From JAICMB01 sp035295125 (GTDB lineage Bacteria; Acidobacteriota; Terriglobia; Bryobacterales; Bryobacteraceae): DNA of 64,000 nt. Made by a program: the position numbers and the translations under genes. The stretch is taken from positions 1 to 64,000 of the forward strand of contig DATGJP010000120.1 of the NCBI GenBank assembly GCA_035295125.1, read 5' to 3'. Under the pieces are notes generated by a model. That model was not told where the DNA came from. It did no database searches and saw nothing but the letters and a program-made list of their open reading frames with translations. Below, piece after piece: positions 18,070 to 26,485 of the stretch (position 1 is its first letter; each line of letters begins with the position of its first letter).

Positions 18070-18990
18070 ATGCACGCCGCAGTCCTCTCACCGGTTGATT
18101 CATCGCGCGTAATCCTTTTCGATGAAGAACTCTTTCACAAGAATTTCAATCAACGCTGGTTTCCGCTGGAACACACGCTGGCGTCCCATCCACTATTCGA
18201 CCTGGAACGATTGATCGTTCTGGCAAAGCAGACGTCCGTGACACGTCCCGACGACTTGTATTTCGATAAGGGCGCAACGGGACCGGGCCAGCGCTGGAAC
18301 GAAACTCCCACGTGCGACCTTCCTATTGAAGAGGCGATCCGTCGCATCGAATACGAAGGCGCCTGGATCATCCTCAAGCACGCTCAGAAGGATCCCGAAT
18401 ACAACAACATCATCGAGCGAACCATGCGCGAGGTGCTGGAACTGACCGGGCGCGAGTTGGAGCGCCAGGTGAAGTACGCCGAGGTCATCCTCTTCATCAC
18501 CTCGCCGCAGCGCCTGACCACCTATCACATCGATCGCGAGTGCAACTTTGTCGCGCAGATCCGCGGGAACAAGACGATCTACATCTTTGATAAGTTCGAT
18601 CGCGAAGTGACGCCCGAGACCGAGTTGGAAAAGTTCTGGGCCGTCGATAATAACGCGGCCGTATACAAACCGCACCTGCAAAGCCGCGCCTCGGAGTTTC
18701 TGCTGCAACCTGGTAACGGCGTTCACATTCCGGTCAACGCCCCGCACTGGCTGCAAAATCACGACAATATCTCAATCACGGCCAGTCTCAATTTCAAATT
18801 TCGCGATCCGGTGCTGGCGAATGTATATCGGGCCAACTACGTTCTGCGGCGGCTGGGTATCCAGCCTCTCCCTCCCGGACGGTCTCGCGGACGTGACGCC
18901 ATGAAGCGTTCGGCGGTTTGGGCTGGGCAGAGTTTGTGGAACGCCACTCCTGCGAAGCTCCGGGACGGCCTGAAGCGCGTGGCGCGGTAA
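18070..18990 (+). CDS. JmjC/cupin-like 2-oxoglutarate oxygenase family protein
   Basis: 306 residues. The central part shows a double-stranded beta-helix iron site: HID at 153-155 and a distal His in VHIPVNAPHW (His219 or His226), with a possible 2-oxoglutarate-binding lysine in NKTIYIFDKFD. This matches the JmjC/FIH-like cupin group that hydroxylates proteins, nucleic-acid bases or peptides; the substrate is unknown. The C-terminus is basic (LPPGRSRGRDAMKRS). It stands alone between the S9 peptidase and the PadR operon and is followed by a repeat that may act as terminator. Confidence 0.7.
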   Translation: MHAAVLSPVDSSRVILFDEELFHKNFNQRWFPLEHTLASHPLFDLERLIVLAKQTSVTRPDDLYFDKGATGPGQRWNETPTCDLPIEEAIRRIEYEGAWIILKHAQKDPEYNNIIERTMREVLELTGRELERQVKYAEVILFITSPQRLTTYHIDRECNFVAQIRGNKTIYIFDKFDREVTPETELEKFWAVDNNAAVYKPHLQSRASEFLLQPGNGVHIPVNAPHWLQNHDNISITASLNFKFRDPVLANVYRANYVLRRLGIQPLPPGRSRGRDAMKRSAVWAGQSLWNATPAKLRDGLKRVAR

Positions 18991-19012
18991 ACGAAAAGGT
19001 ATTAGGCATTTA

Positions 19013-19068
19013 GCCTGCCTTTGGATCCAAAGGCAGGCGAAACCGCCTGCTTCACCCTTCCACATCCC
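19013..19068. repeat. Palindromic repeat family A, copy 3, with overlapping 26-bp palindrome
   Basis: A perfect 26-bp palindrome centred on GGATCC (19013-19038) overlaps the family A hairpin GCAGGCG-AAAC-CGCCTGC (19033-19050). The two stems share bases and cannot form together. The CTTCCACAT trailer follows. It lies between the JmjC-like gene and the padR promoter. Confidence 0.8.
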
Positions 19069-19087
19069 ACACTTCGGGACTCCTGTG

Positions 19088-19116
19088 TTGACGTATGTCT
19101 CCGGCATATGTATTAT
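19088..19116 (+). promoter_or_regulatory. Sigma-70-type promoter of padR
   Basis: TTGACG (19088-19093), a 17-nt spacer and TATTAT (19111-19116) form the best promoter in the window. Initiation would fall at about 19123, at most 2 nt before the ATG at 19125, so the mRNA is probably leaderless. Confidence 0.75.
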
Positions 19117-19127
19117 CACTACATATG
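19105..19127. promoter_or_regulatory. Probable PadR operator
   Basis: Perfect inverted arms CATATGTA and TACATATG are separated by TTATCAC. This is close to the known PadR-type site with ATGTA/TACAT half-sites. It covers the -10 element and the start codon of padR, as expected for autorepression. Confidence 0.7.
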
Positions 19128-19472
19128 TCCGTGACACCTACCGGCACGCGCGAACTCCAGAAGGGGGGCGCGGAGATGATCGTCCTGGCGCTGCTCGAAA
19201 GCCGCGCCCGCCATGGTTACGAAATCGCCAAGCTGATCGAATCGCAATCAGACAGCAAACTGCACTTTCACGTCGCCTCGCTTTACCCGATGCTCTACCG
19301 CTTCGAGCATCGGGGCTGGATCGAAGGCCGCTGGGTGGAGAAGCCCGGCGAACGGCGCCGCCGGTTCTATAAACTGACGCCGCTGGGACGCAAGATCCTC
19401 GCCGGACAGCGCCGCAACTGGCGCGAGTTTGTAGCCGCCCTCAACCGCATTGCGAGGTTCGAAAATGCCTGA
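19125..19472 (+). CDS. PadR-family transcriptional regulator
   Basis: About 115 residues with a winged helix-turn-helix: MIVLALLESRARHGYEIAKLIE, then a wing with HVASLYPMLYRFEHRGWIEGRW and the family's RRRFYKLTPLGRKIL. This is the short, PadR-s1 type lacking a large C-terminal domain. The ATG at 19125 is chosen because the alternative at 19095 lies inside the promoter. The stop overlaps the start of the ADOP permease, and the palindromic operator across its own start suggests it represses the two-gene operon until a ligand, unknown here, binds. Confidence 0.9.
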   Translation: MSVTPTGTRELQKGGAEMIVLALLESRARHGYEIAKLIESQSDSKLHFHVASLYPMLYRFEHRGWIEGRWVEKPGERRRRFYKLTPLGRKILAGQRRNWREFVAALNRIARFENA

Positions 19473-22131
19473 CTGGAAGCACTACGTCACGGAACGACTC
19501 TCGCGACTGTCCGTGCGCCCCGAACGCGAACATGAAATTGCAAGCGAGTTGGCGCAGCAGTTGGAACAGGCCTACAGCGACGCCCTGGCAGAGGGCCGTT
19601 CGGAAAAAGAAGCGCTGCAAAGGGCCGAAGCGCAGTTCCCCGATTGGGCAGTTCTCCGGCGTGACATCAATGCCGCCGAGCTACGCAGCCGCCCCACGGG
19701 GTTTCTCCAGGATTTTCGATTTGCGGCGCGCCTCCTCAGGACGAATCCCGCGTTCACGGTCGTTGCGGTCCTGACCCTCGCGTTCGGAATCGGAGCCAAC
19801 ACAGCAATCTTCACCGTTGTCGATACGCTCGCCCTTCGGAACCTGCCCTACGACTCGCCTGCTCAACTCATGGCCATCGAAAGCTACCAGCCTCGCCAGC
19901 CTGAGATCGAGCCCTGGGCCGCGGCGCTCGACTTTTTCGACCTGCGTTCTCACCTCGAATCGTTCACAGATATTGCCGCGATTTCGCCGATCTGGAATGT
20001 TGTGTACCAACACGACGGGCAGGCCGAGAGGCTCGAACCACTGTATGTGTCGGCGAGTTTCTTTCCCATGCTCGGCGTGCAACCCGCGGTCGGACGCGCC
20101 TTCCTGGAGTCGGAAGACCAAGGGACCAAGCCGTCGCACGTCGTGGTCCTATCGCATTCATTCTGGATGTCTCATTTCAATGGCAGTCCGTCGGCTGTGG
20201 GCCAGGTAATGAGTCTGGACGGCACCGCGTACACTGTCGTCGGCGTGCTGCCGCAAAGCTTTCGGTACCTGGGTGAGCCCGTCGCCGGGACGGCTACCAA
20301 CATCGATCTCTGGATGCCGCTTTCCGACAACCAGATTATCGGCACCCCGCGATCGGTCCGGTTTCTGAAAATGGTAGGGCGGCGCAAACCTGGCGTCTCA
20401 GAGCAACAGGCTCGCGACGAACTCCGCCGTGCCGGTGCTGGTTTGGCAGCTCAGTTCCCGGCATCGAACCGTGGCGTCGAATTCGATGCGAAATCGCTGA
20501 CAAAGGCGGTGCAGGGACGGCTGCGGCCAACCATGCTGCTTCTACTTGGGGCGGTTGGATTCGTGCTGCTGATGGCTTGCGCGAATGTTGCACAGCTTCT
20601 GCTGGTCCGCGGCGCGGGACGGGCGAGAGAAATCTCCGTTCGCATTGCGCTGGGCGCCTCCGGGTGGCGACTCATCCGCCAATTGGTCACCGAAGGGATC
20701 GTCTTAGCACTGGTCGGCGGCGCTGCCGGCATCCTGCTTGCCTTCGCGACGCTGCGGTTACTCGTTGCCACCGGCCCGCCCGCAATTTTCCAGACTCACG
20801 CGTTCACGCTCGACGGCCAAGTGCTGGGTTTTACGGTGCTGATTATCTTCCTAAGCGCGATTCTTTCCGGCTTACCCCCGGCGTGGCGCATACTGGCGAT
20901 ACCGGTAGCGGATGCACTGCGTGAAACGGGCCGCGGCGTCACGGCAGCTAGCCGTCGCCTCCGCTCCACCCTGGTCGTGACTCAGGTCGCCATCGCGTTC
21001 GCGTTGCTCATCGGCGCGGGCTTGCTGATTCATAGCTTCCTGATGTTGCTCCGAGTCAATCCCGGGTTCACTGTTGAGAATGCCGTGACCCTGACGACCC
21101 AGTTGCCGCCGTCTGCTCTTCCCCGTGAGAAGCGCATCGCCGTGTACAAGCTGATTCGTGAACGTCTGATGGCGATGCCCGGAGTACAAGACGTCGGGAC
21201 CGTAAGTCGGCTACCCTTGATGGGCCAGAATCTAGGCACAACGCTGTGGATTGAAGGACGCCCGATGGTGCGGTCCGAGGCCACGCCTGATATCGAATAC
21301 CGGGTTGCCACGCCTACATACTTCACCACCATGGGAATTCCGCTCGAGAAGGGACGGCTGTTCGATGAGCGCGACGACTCCGACACGTTCCCTGTCATCC
21401 TGATCAACGAAGCCGCGGCTCGCAAACTCTGGCCCGGCGAAGATCCTGTCGGCAAACGTGTGAAGCTCGGTCCGGATCCCTCACAAGCACGCTGGATCAC
21501 GATCGTGGGCGTGGTCGGAAGTGTGCGGCACTTTGGCCTCGAAGTCGATCCGCGTCCCGAGATCTATCGCCCGTACGCGGCCAGCCCGCTCAGCAACCCC
21601 ATCCTCATCGTCAGGACCAGTGCCGACCCAGGTCCGCTGATCTCATCGTTTGCCGCGGCAGTACGGTCGGTGAATGCCGCGATGCCGGTGTACAACGTTT
21701 TCCGGTTGCAGGAACTCGTCGATCGTTCGACCTTGCAGCGCCGCTTCGTCATGATTATGTTGCTCGCTTTTGCGTTGCTGTCGGTAGTACTCGCCTGTAT
21801 AGGGATCTATGGGGCTGCGTCGCAATCGGTGGTGCAACGGACGCAGGAAATCGGACTCCGTATGGCTCTGGGCGCTTCGCCATCGTCGGCGTTGGGACTG
21901 GTGCTCGGAGAGAGCGCTCGTCTGTTGGTGGCGGGAATCGTACTTGGGTCACTGCTGGCGCTCGCGCTCCTAAATTTCGTCCGCAGCCTGCTGTTTGGCA
22001 TCCAGCCGCTCGACCCCGCGGCGTTCCTGCTCGCCGCTCTCGCGCTGTCGGTCATTACGCTGTTCGCGTGCTACCTCCCGGCGCGCCGCGCCACGCTGGT
22101 GGATCCACTGATCGCGCTACGTCACGAATAG
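19465..22131 (+). CDS. ADOP-family permease with PadR-associated N-terminal domain
   Basis: About 888 residues. Residues 1-80 form a helical soluble domain (SVRPEREHEIASELAQQLEQ) found on ADOP proteins that follow PadR genes. Then come a transmembrane helix (VVAVLTLAFGIGANTAIF), a MacB-like periplasmic domain, three helices (around 350-470), a second periplasmic domain and three final helices (EIGLRMALGASPSSALGLVL). No ATPase is encoded nearby. The ATG overlaps the padR stop. It is paralogous to the permease at 5039-7480, which lacks the extra domain and regulator. Confidence 0.9.
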   Translation: MPDWKHYVTERLSRLSVRPEREHEIASELAQQLEQAYSDALAEGRSEKEALQRAEAQFPDWAVLRRDINAAELRSRPTGFLQDFRFAARLLRTNPAFTVVAVLTLAFGIGANTAIFTVVDTLALRNLPYDSPAQLMAIESYQPRQPEIEPWAAALDFFDLRSHLESFTDIAAISPIWNVVYQHDGQAERLEPLYVSASFFPMLGVQPAVGRAFLESEDQGTKPSHVVVLSHSFWMSHFNGSPSAVGQVMSLDGTAYTVVGVLPQSFRYLGEPVAGTATNIDLWMPLSDNQIIGTPRSVRFLKMVGRRKPGVSEQQARDELRRAGAGLAAQFPASNRGVEFDAKSLTKAVQGRLRPTMLLLLGAVGFVLLMACANVAQLLLVRGAGRAREISVRIALGASGWRLIRQLVTEGIVLALVGGAAGILLAFATLRLLVATGPPAIFQTHAFTLDGQVLGFTVLIIFLSAILSGLPPAWRILAIPVADALRETGRGVTAASRRLRSTLVVTQVAIAFALLIGAGLLIHSFLMLLRVNPGFTVENAVTLTTQLPPSALPREKRIAVYKLIRERLMAMPGVQDVGTVSRLPLMGQNLGTTLWIEGRPMVRSEATPDIEYRVATPTYFTTMGIPLEKGRLFDERDDSDTFPVILINEAAARKLWPGEDPVGKRVKLGPDPSQARWITIVGVVGSVRHFGLEVDPRPEIYRPYAASPLSNPILIVRTSADPGPLISSFAAAVRSVNAAMPVYNVFRLQELVDRSTLQRRFVMIMLLAFALLSVVLACIGIYGAASQSVVQRTQEIGLRMALGASPSSALGLVLGESARLLVAGIVLGSLLALALLNFVRSLLFGIQPLDPAAFLLAALALSVITLFACYLPARRATLVDPLIALRHE

Positions 22132-22150
22132 CCCGCGCTACGCTAAGGAA

Positions 22151-22597
22151 ATGGACCTTAGCTTCGGCGCAGTGCTCGGAGTGTTTTTTCGGTGGCTTCA
22201 CATCTCGTCCGTAGTGTGTCTGATCGGCGGCTTTGTCTACGCCCGATTCGCTGTGTGGCCCGCGCTGCAGGCTCTAGGCAGTCAAACCGCGGTGTTCGAG
22301 AGCCGGATGATCGCGCAGTTCCGTGGACTTCTTTATACGATCCTGGCGGCAAATTTGATTTCCGGCCTGTACAACTTCCTGACGAAACCTTCTTACCCGC
22401 CGCATTATCAAATGGTCATTGGCATCAAGTTTTTATTCGTGCTGCACATCTACGCTGTCACGATTCTGTATACACTCCCGACAGGCGACACGGCAAAGCG
22501 TCAACGCTGGCTCACGGGCATGGTTACGACCGGACTGATCATCATCGCCTTGTCGGCAGTTCTCCGCCTGCTCTCGCTGAATGCATTGCAACACTGA
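22151..22597 (+). CDS. Small integral membrane protein, CopD/DUF2269-like
   Basis: 148 residues with four hydrophobic helices. The first, FFRWLHISSVVCLIGGFVYARF, has the R-W-x-H pattern seen in CopD-like and DUF2269 membrane proteins, where the His can bind a metal or heme. A second charged loop is KQRW-like (GDTAKRQRWLTG). Function unknown. It follows the ADOP operon by 19 bp and precedes the YgfZ-like gene by 1 bp, so it may be cotranscribed with both. Confidence 0.6.
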   Translation: MDLSFGAVLGVFFRWLHISSVVCLIGGFVYARFAVWPALQALGSQTAVFESRMIAQFRGLLYTILAANLISGLYNFLTKPSYPPHYQMVIGIKFLFVLHIYAVTILYTLPTGDTAKRQRWLTGMVTTGLIIIALSAVLRLLSLNALQH

Positions 22598-22598
22598 T

Positions 22599-23540
22599 AT
22601 GACAGGTCTTGAAGGTTACGAAGCACTTCGCAGCGGAGCGGCGTGGATCGACGTCTCGAGCCGCGGCCGGATTCGTGTTACCGGGGAAGACCGCGCCCGT
22701 CTGCTGCATGCCATGACCACAAATCAAGTGCAGCAATTGACGCCCGGAACGGGCTGCTATGCCTTTTTTCTCAGTGCGCAGGGGCGTATCCTTGCCGATG
22801 TGAACCTGCTCTGCCGCGACGATTATTTCCTGCTCGACACCGAGCCTGAGACTCACGAGAAGGTCTACGGGCACCTGGACAAATACATCATTGCAGATGA
22901 CGTCACGCTCGAGGACGTTACCGAATCGCTGGCGGCTATTGCGATTGAGGGTCCACAATCCGCCGAGATCATGCGGAAGTTGGGAGCTCCGCTGCGTGAC
23001 GCCGAATATGGCAGCGACAGTTGGGATTCATGGCTGGTAGCGCGGCTGAGTTATGCCGGCGCCTCGGGATTGGTTGTTTTTCTACCGCCGGGTGACAAGG
23101 CCCAACTCACGGGACGGCTAGAAGAAGCCGGCGCCGTCCAGGCCACCTCGAAAGCCTTGCGTGTCGTCCGCATCGAAAACGGCCGCCCTCGATACGGCGA
23201 AGACATTTCCGAGCGGTTCCTGGCTCAGGAAACTAACCAGAGCCGCGCCCTGAACTTTAACAAGGGCTGCTACCTGGGGCAGGAGATCGTTGAACGGGTA
23301 CGATCCCGAGGCCAGATCCATCGCGTTCTCACGCCGCTGCGGATCGACTCATCGGTTCCACCCGAGCCCGGAACGAAGCTCCTGGACATTGCCGGCGCCA
23401 ATGCGGCTGAAATCACGTCCGCAGCCTTCTCGCCGGCGTTGGGAAAGGTAGTTGCGCTGGCATACGTGAGGGCGGAGCATGCCAAGCCCAACGAGAAATT
23501 GCGGCTGGGAGAAACGGAGGCGGTTGTCGCCGGGTGCTGA
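22599..23540 (+). CDS. ygfZ: YgfZ/GcvT-like folate-binding protein
   Basis: About 313 residues of the GcvT fold. It carries the YgfZ signature KGCYLGQEIVERVRSRG with its conserved cysteine. YgfZ is a tetrahydrofolate-binding factor that supports iron-sulphur enzymes such as MiaB and protects against oxidative damage. The ATG at 22599 immediately follows the upstream stop and avoids overlapping it, so it is preferred to 22581. Its stop overlaps the GTG of the next gene (GTGCTGA), indicating coupling. Confidence 0.88.
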   Translation: MTGLEGYEALRSGAAWIDVSSRGRIRVTGEDRARLLHAMTTNQVQQLTPGTGCYAFFLSAQGRILADVNLLCRDDYFLLDTEPETHEKVYGHLDKYIIADDVTLEDVTESLAAIAIEGPQSAEIMRKLGAPLRDAEYGSDSWDSWLVARLSYAGASGLVVFLPPGDKAQLTGRLEEAGAVQATSKALRVVRIENGRPRYGEDISERFLAQETNQSRALNFNKGCYLGQEIVERVRSRGQIHRVLTPLRIDSSVPPEPGTKLLDIAGANAAEITSAAFSPALGKVVALAYVRAEHAKPNEKLRLGETEAVVAGC

Positions 23541-24145
23541 AGACGATTCTGCTGCTAGGCATCGCGGCCCTGGCGGCGCAGGCCGAAACCGCGTTCACCT
23601 ATTGGATAGAGCCTTGTCAAAAAGTGGAGACGGGCTGTCAGCCTCGCGATCCTGAGCTCGCCGAATGGGCGGTTAAGGCCTGGGTCGCGGCCGGTCAAGG
23701 TAAACTGGTCCTGACGCGCGCGACCAGGCGCGCATCCGCTTTGATCCATGTGCAGTGGGCAACGGCGGAAGAGGGTTTGTTCGGGGAAACTCAGCCCATT
23801 CTGGTGAATGGACGCCGCGGCGGCATTGTCAACGTCCGCCCCGCGCCGCTCCAGCCGAACGACCCTCTGCTGCGTGAAACCATCGTGTACCTGACCTGCC
23901 TGCACGAGTTGGGGCATGCCCTGGGGCTCGTACACACGTCGGATTTCGCCGACATCATGTACAGTTTCCAATTTGGGGGCGACATCCAGGAATACTTCGG
24001 ACGTTACCGCCGCCGCCTGCGCACCCGCGACGACATTACCCGCAATCCAGGAATGTCCGATGAAGACCGCGAGCAACTACAGCAGGCGTTAGCGCGCATG
24101 TCCTCAGGTTTGCCAGGTGGGGACTCGGCCCGCCCCAAAGACTAA
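23534..24145 (+). CDS. Small secreted metzincin/matrixin-like zinc protease
   Basis: 203 residues with a signal peptide (LLLGIAALAAQAE). The zinc motif HELGHALGLVH (His124, Glu125, His128, His134) and a following Met-turn (ADIMYSF, Met142) define the metzincin clan, matrixin-like; two cysteines near residues 28 and 35 may pair. The body is short for a full catalytic domain, so it is minimal. The GTG start overlaps the ygfZ stop. It converges on the DapA-family gene and the stops overlap by 4 bp. Whether it is active, and on what, is unknown. Confidence 0.8.
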   Translation: MLKTILLLGIAALAAQAETAFTYWIEPCQKVETGCQPRDPELAEWAVKAWVAAGQGKLVLTRATRRASALIHVQWATAEEGLFGETQPILVNGRRGGIVNVRPAPLQPNDPLLRETIVYLTCLHELGHALGLVHTSDFADIMYSFQFGGDIQEYFGRYRRRLRTRDDITRNPGMSDEDREQLQQALARMSSGLPGGDSARPKD

Positions 24146-25056
24146 GCAGACTCCTTCAAAACCCCTGGCAGCCAATCCCGAAACCACTCCGCAAACGTCG
24201 CCTGTTGTGGGCTCGGGGGAACCGCCATGGAGCCGGCACGCCATTTGCGCACATTGACGGCTTCTTTTATCCCCATGGGAGCCGGCAGGTGTTCAATCTG
24301 CGCAATAAACTCACCGAGCCGGCCGTCCAGCAGCGCAATCCGAGCCTCATCTCCCGTCGTAATCGCCCGTTCGAGGGCCCCTAACAGTTCCGGGATCGCG
24401 CTCGCGATGCCCGAAACCACACCGTGGGCGCCGGCCCTGCGGGCCTTGGCATAGAGTCCGTCGCTCCCCACAAGCACCGCAAAAGGCGTCTTGATCGACT
24501 GGTCGTGCAAAGCCAGGAAGTAGTCCCAGGACCCGCTGGAATCCTTAATTCCGGCGAACTCGCCGCTGGAAAGCAGTTCCCTGGCCGCGCAGATTGGTAT
24601 TTCGCTCGTAAACTGCGGAATGTTGTAAAGCAACACTGGCAGACGGCGGCCAGTGCGCCGCATGAATTCCCAGTAAAAACGCTTGATCGACTCGCCGTCG
24701 TACCGGAAATAGTACGGGGGCATGAGTAAGACTCCCGATGCGCCCGAGGTCGCGGCCTCCCTTGCCAGTTCGACAGCGCCATCAAGGGTCGAATGCGAGA
24801 CGTTCACCAGGATCGGCACGCGGCTGCGTTTTACAGCGAAATTGGCCATGTGCCGCCGGTCATCCAGAGCAAAATGGACGAATTCGCCGGTTGAACCGAG
24901 CAAAGCGATCGCACTCGGGCCGCAGCAGGCGAGGTGATCAATGAGTTCAAGCGTGGCAGCGAGATCGATGGAGGTTTCCGATTCGCGCCTGGGCGTCACC
25001 GCGGCAATGATGACGCCTTCAAAGGGATTCTTCTCTGGAGCACGCGGCTGCTTCAT
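24142..25056 (-). CDS. DapA/NanA-family Schiff-base aldolase (dihydrodipicolinate synthase-like)
   Basis: 304 residues forming a TIM barrel. The family motifs are present: GSTGEF near residue 54, the tyrosine in LLYNIPQFTS, and the Schiff-base lysine in AGIKDSSGSW. The fold covers 4-hydroxy-tetrahydrodipicolinate synthase, N-acetylneuraminate lyase, and keto-deoxy sugar acid aldolases. No other lysine genes are near and the sequence is not a typical housekeeping DapA, so a sugar-acid aldolase is at least as likely. It is monocistronic. Confidence 0.85.
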   Translation of the reverse strand: MKQPRAPEKNPFEGVIIAAVTPRRESETSIDLAATLELIDHLACCGPSAIALLGSTGEFVHFALDDRRHMANFAVKRSRVPILVNVSHSTLDGAVELAREAATSGASGVLLMPPYYFRYDGESIKRFYWEFMRRTGRRLPVLLYNIPQFTSEIPICAARELLSSGEFAGIKDSSGSWDYFLALHDQSIKTPFAVLVGSDGLYAKARRAGAHGVVSGIASAIPELLGALERAITTGDEARIALLDGRLGEFIAQIEHLPAPMGIKEAVNVRKWRAGSMAVPPSPQQATFAEWFRDWLPGVLKESA

Positions 25057-25111
25057 CCCTTTAACAGGATCGCATCAAAGACGGTCGAGCCGGTGGCTCG
25101 GGTAATGCGCT

Positions 25112-25495
25112 TCAGTTGACCGCCGTGGGAGGCTGCTGATTACTCTTCACTGCGCGATGTATGCTTCTCATTACCAGGCGCCGCGGATCCAGGAGGTGCT
25201 GCGGCTTAAACATGCGTTGGGACCAGCGGGAGCCCATCTCGAATTCAATGCCGAGAAAGTACCCGATTTCGCGGAACACGCAGTATCTGACCTTTCCCAA
25301 AAGGTCCCCTTTGTCATGCGTGATCGTGACAAGAGTCTGCAGCGGGACCGGAACGTCCGTTTGCACGCAGGCGCCACTGAGCGAAATGTCCTCCAGGTTG
25401 CCAACCAATCGCCTGGAGCGACCCGTCTTGTCTTTCCAGCAGACGTTTACCAAATCTGCACATAAGAGTCGCGGTTCAACGCGCCTATCAAGCAT
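25112..25495 (-). CDS. PilZ-domain protein (c-di-GMP-binding candidate)
   Basis: 127 residues consisting of essentially one PilZ domain. It has the N-terminal arginine motif RRVEPR (residues 4-9) and the D-x-S-x-x-G motif DISLSGA near residue 38, both needed for c-di-GMP binding. Binding is therefore likely. An AAGGGTG ribosome site precedes the ATG. Its partner is unknown; the prepilin peptidase at 60794 shows type IV pili or a related system may exist. Confidence 0.85.
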   Translation of the reverse strand: MLDRRVEPRLLCADLVNVCWKDKTGRSRRLVGNLEDISLSGACVQTDVPVPLQTLVTITHDKGDLLGKVRYCVFREIGYFLGIEFEMGSRWSQRMFKPQHLLDPRRLVMRSIHRAVKSNQQPPTAVN

Positions 25496-25586
25496 ACACC
25501 CTTGATATCGGCCTGCCCCAAGAAATTGATTAGCTTTCGACCCACTTCCAAAATAGCCTTATATCGTTGTAAGTACAGTGCCTAAC

Positions 25587-25594
25587 TTAGTACC
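25587..25594 (+). promoter_or_regulatory. TTAGTACC motif upstream of the 25628 gene
   Basis: The octamer lies 33 nt before the start, preceded by a related TAAGTAC at 25570. It is shared with upstream regions at 10734 and 13655. Confidence 0.25.
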
Positions 25595-25627
25595 AGAGCC
25601 GGCGTCCCGCTAATATTGAACATAGGC

Positions 25628-26239
25628 ATGTCCAGGATCCAGATCATTGTAGTGCTCGGCGCCATTGCCCTTTTCGGGCTGCTGCTGCCCTGGTACAAGG
25701 GGCTTGATTTCCTTGACCCCCGGATCATTTTCGCCTATGCATGTCTTTCCGCTGTGATGGCGGCTCCGGCGAGTGCGAGTGCGTTTTCAACACCCGAGTC
25801 ACGAACTCTCGAACGCATCGCATTGATCGCGGCTTTCGGATTTGGCTTCGCGTTGGCTTCACTCATTACGGCTCTAGCTACCGTGAACCTTAGCCACTGG
25901 CACGGCAATCTGTTGTTACCTCGAACAACATTCCTCTGGGCTTGTGTTTTTCTGAGCGCCGCGGCGGCTGTCGCCGTCACGACCACGTCGGCCTTCGTCG
26001 CGCATTACGTCTCGGCGCAAGCGATAAAAACGGCATTCCGTTTCCTATTCCTGCTGTTGATTGCAGCTCTCGTCTACGCGGACCGCAGGACACCTCAGTT
26101 TCTCGCCGAAGCCATGACAACCACGGGCATCACGCACATCGCGCTTGTCGGTGCGGCCGTTCTGCTGGCGCTCACGATTGTGCTTATCGTGCTCCTGACG
26201 ATGCGCCGTTCCGCGCCATCCGGGTATCCTGAATCGTAG
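25628..26239 (+). CDS. Hypothetical six-helix membrane protein
   Basis: About 203 residues with six predicted helices (IQIIVVLGAIALFGLLLPWY; FAYACLSAVMAAPASAS; ALIAAFGFGFALASLITALA; FLWACVFLSAAAAVAVTT; FRFLFLLLIAALVYA; LVGAAVLLALTIVLIVLL). No conserved motif is recognised. ATG 25628 is preferred to the TTG at 25616. It is monocistronic, and its upstream region has the TTAGTACC motif. Confidence 0.6.
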   Translation: MSRIQIIVVLGAIALFGLLLPWYKGLDFLDPRIIFAYACLSAVMAAPASASAFSTPESRTLERIALIAAFGFGFALASLITALATVNLSHWHGNLLLPRTTFLWACVFLSAAAAVAVTTTSAFVAHYVSAQAIKTAFRFLFLLLIAALVYADRRTPQFLAEAMTTTGITHIALVGAAVLLALTIVLIVLLTMRRSAPSGYPES

Positions 26240-26310
26240 GGTTGAGTCTGTCGTCGTGGACCGAAGGTCGACCAAAGTGGATGAAAACAAGGTTGGGCAG
26301 GCCGTGAGCA

Positions 26311-26347
26311 CCAAAGGCAGGCGGAACCGCCTGCTTCACTCTTCCAC
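26311..26347. repeat. Palindromic repeat family A, copy 4
   Basis: GCAGGCGG-AA-CCGCCTGC perfect hairpin (26317-26334) plus the CTTCACTCTTCCACA trailer also seen at 19051. It lies upstream of trmFO. Confidence 0.8.
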
Positions 26348-26485
26348 AGACTCCCCGCCCGGAGTTTTCGACCGTGCCTTTCCATCTCACCAGGAACCCG
26401 CAGGCGAAACCATTTTCTGCACCATTCATTGGGCTAAGGTTCTCTCCACCGTTTTACCCATTTCTGTGAACCGGCCCGCAAACGA

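Noticed and set aside
24142..25056. Firm assignment as the lysine-biosynthetic DapA.
   Set aside because: No lysine genes are near, and the family includes aldolases with other substrates; only the fold and Schiff-base lysine are certain.
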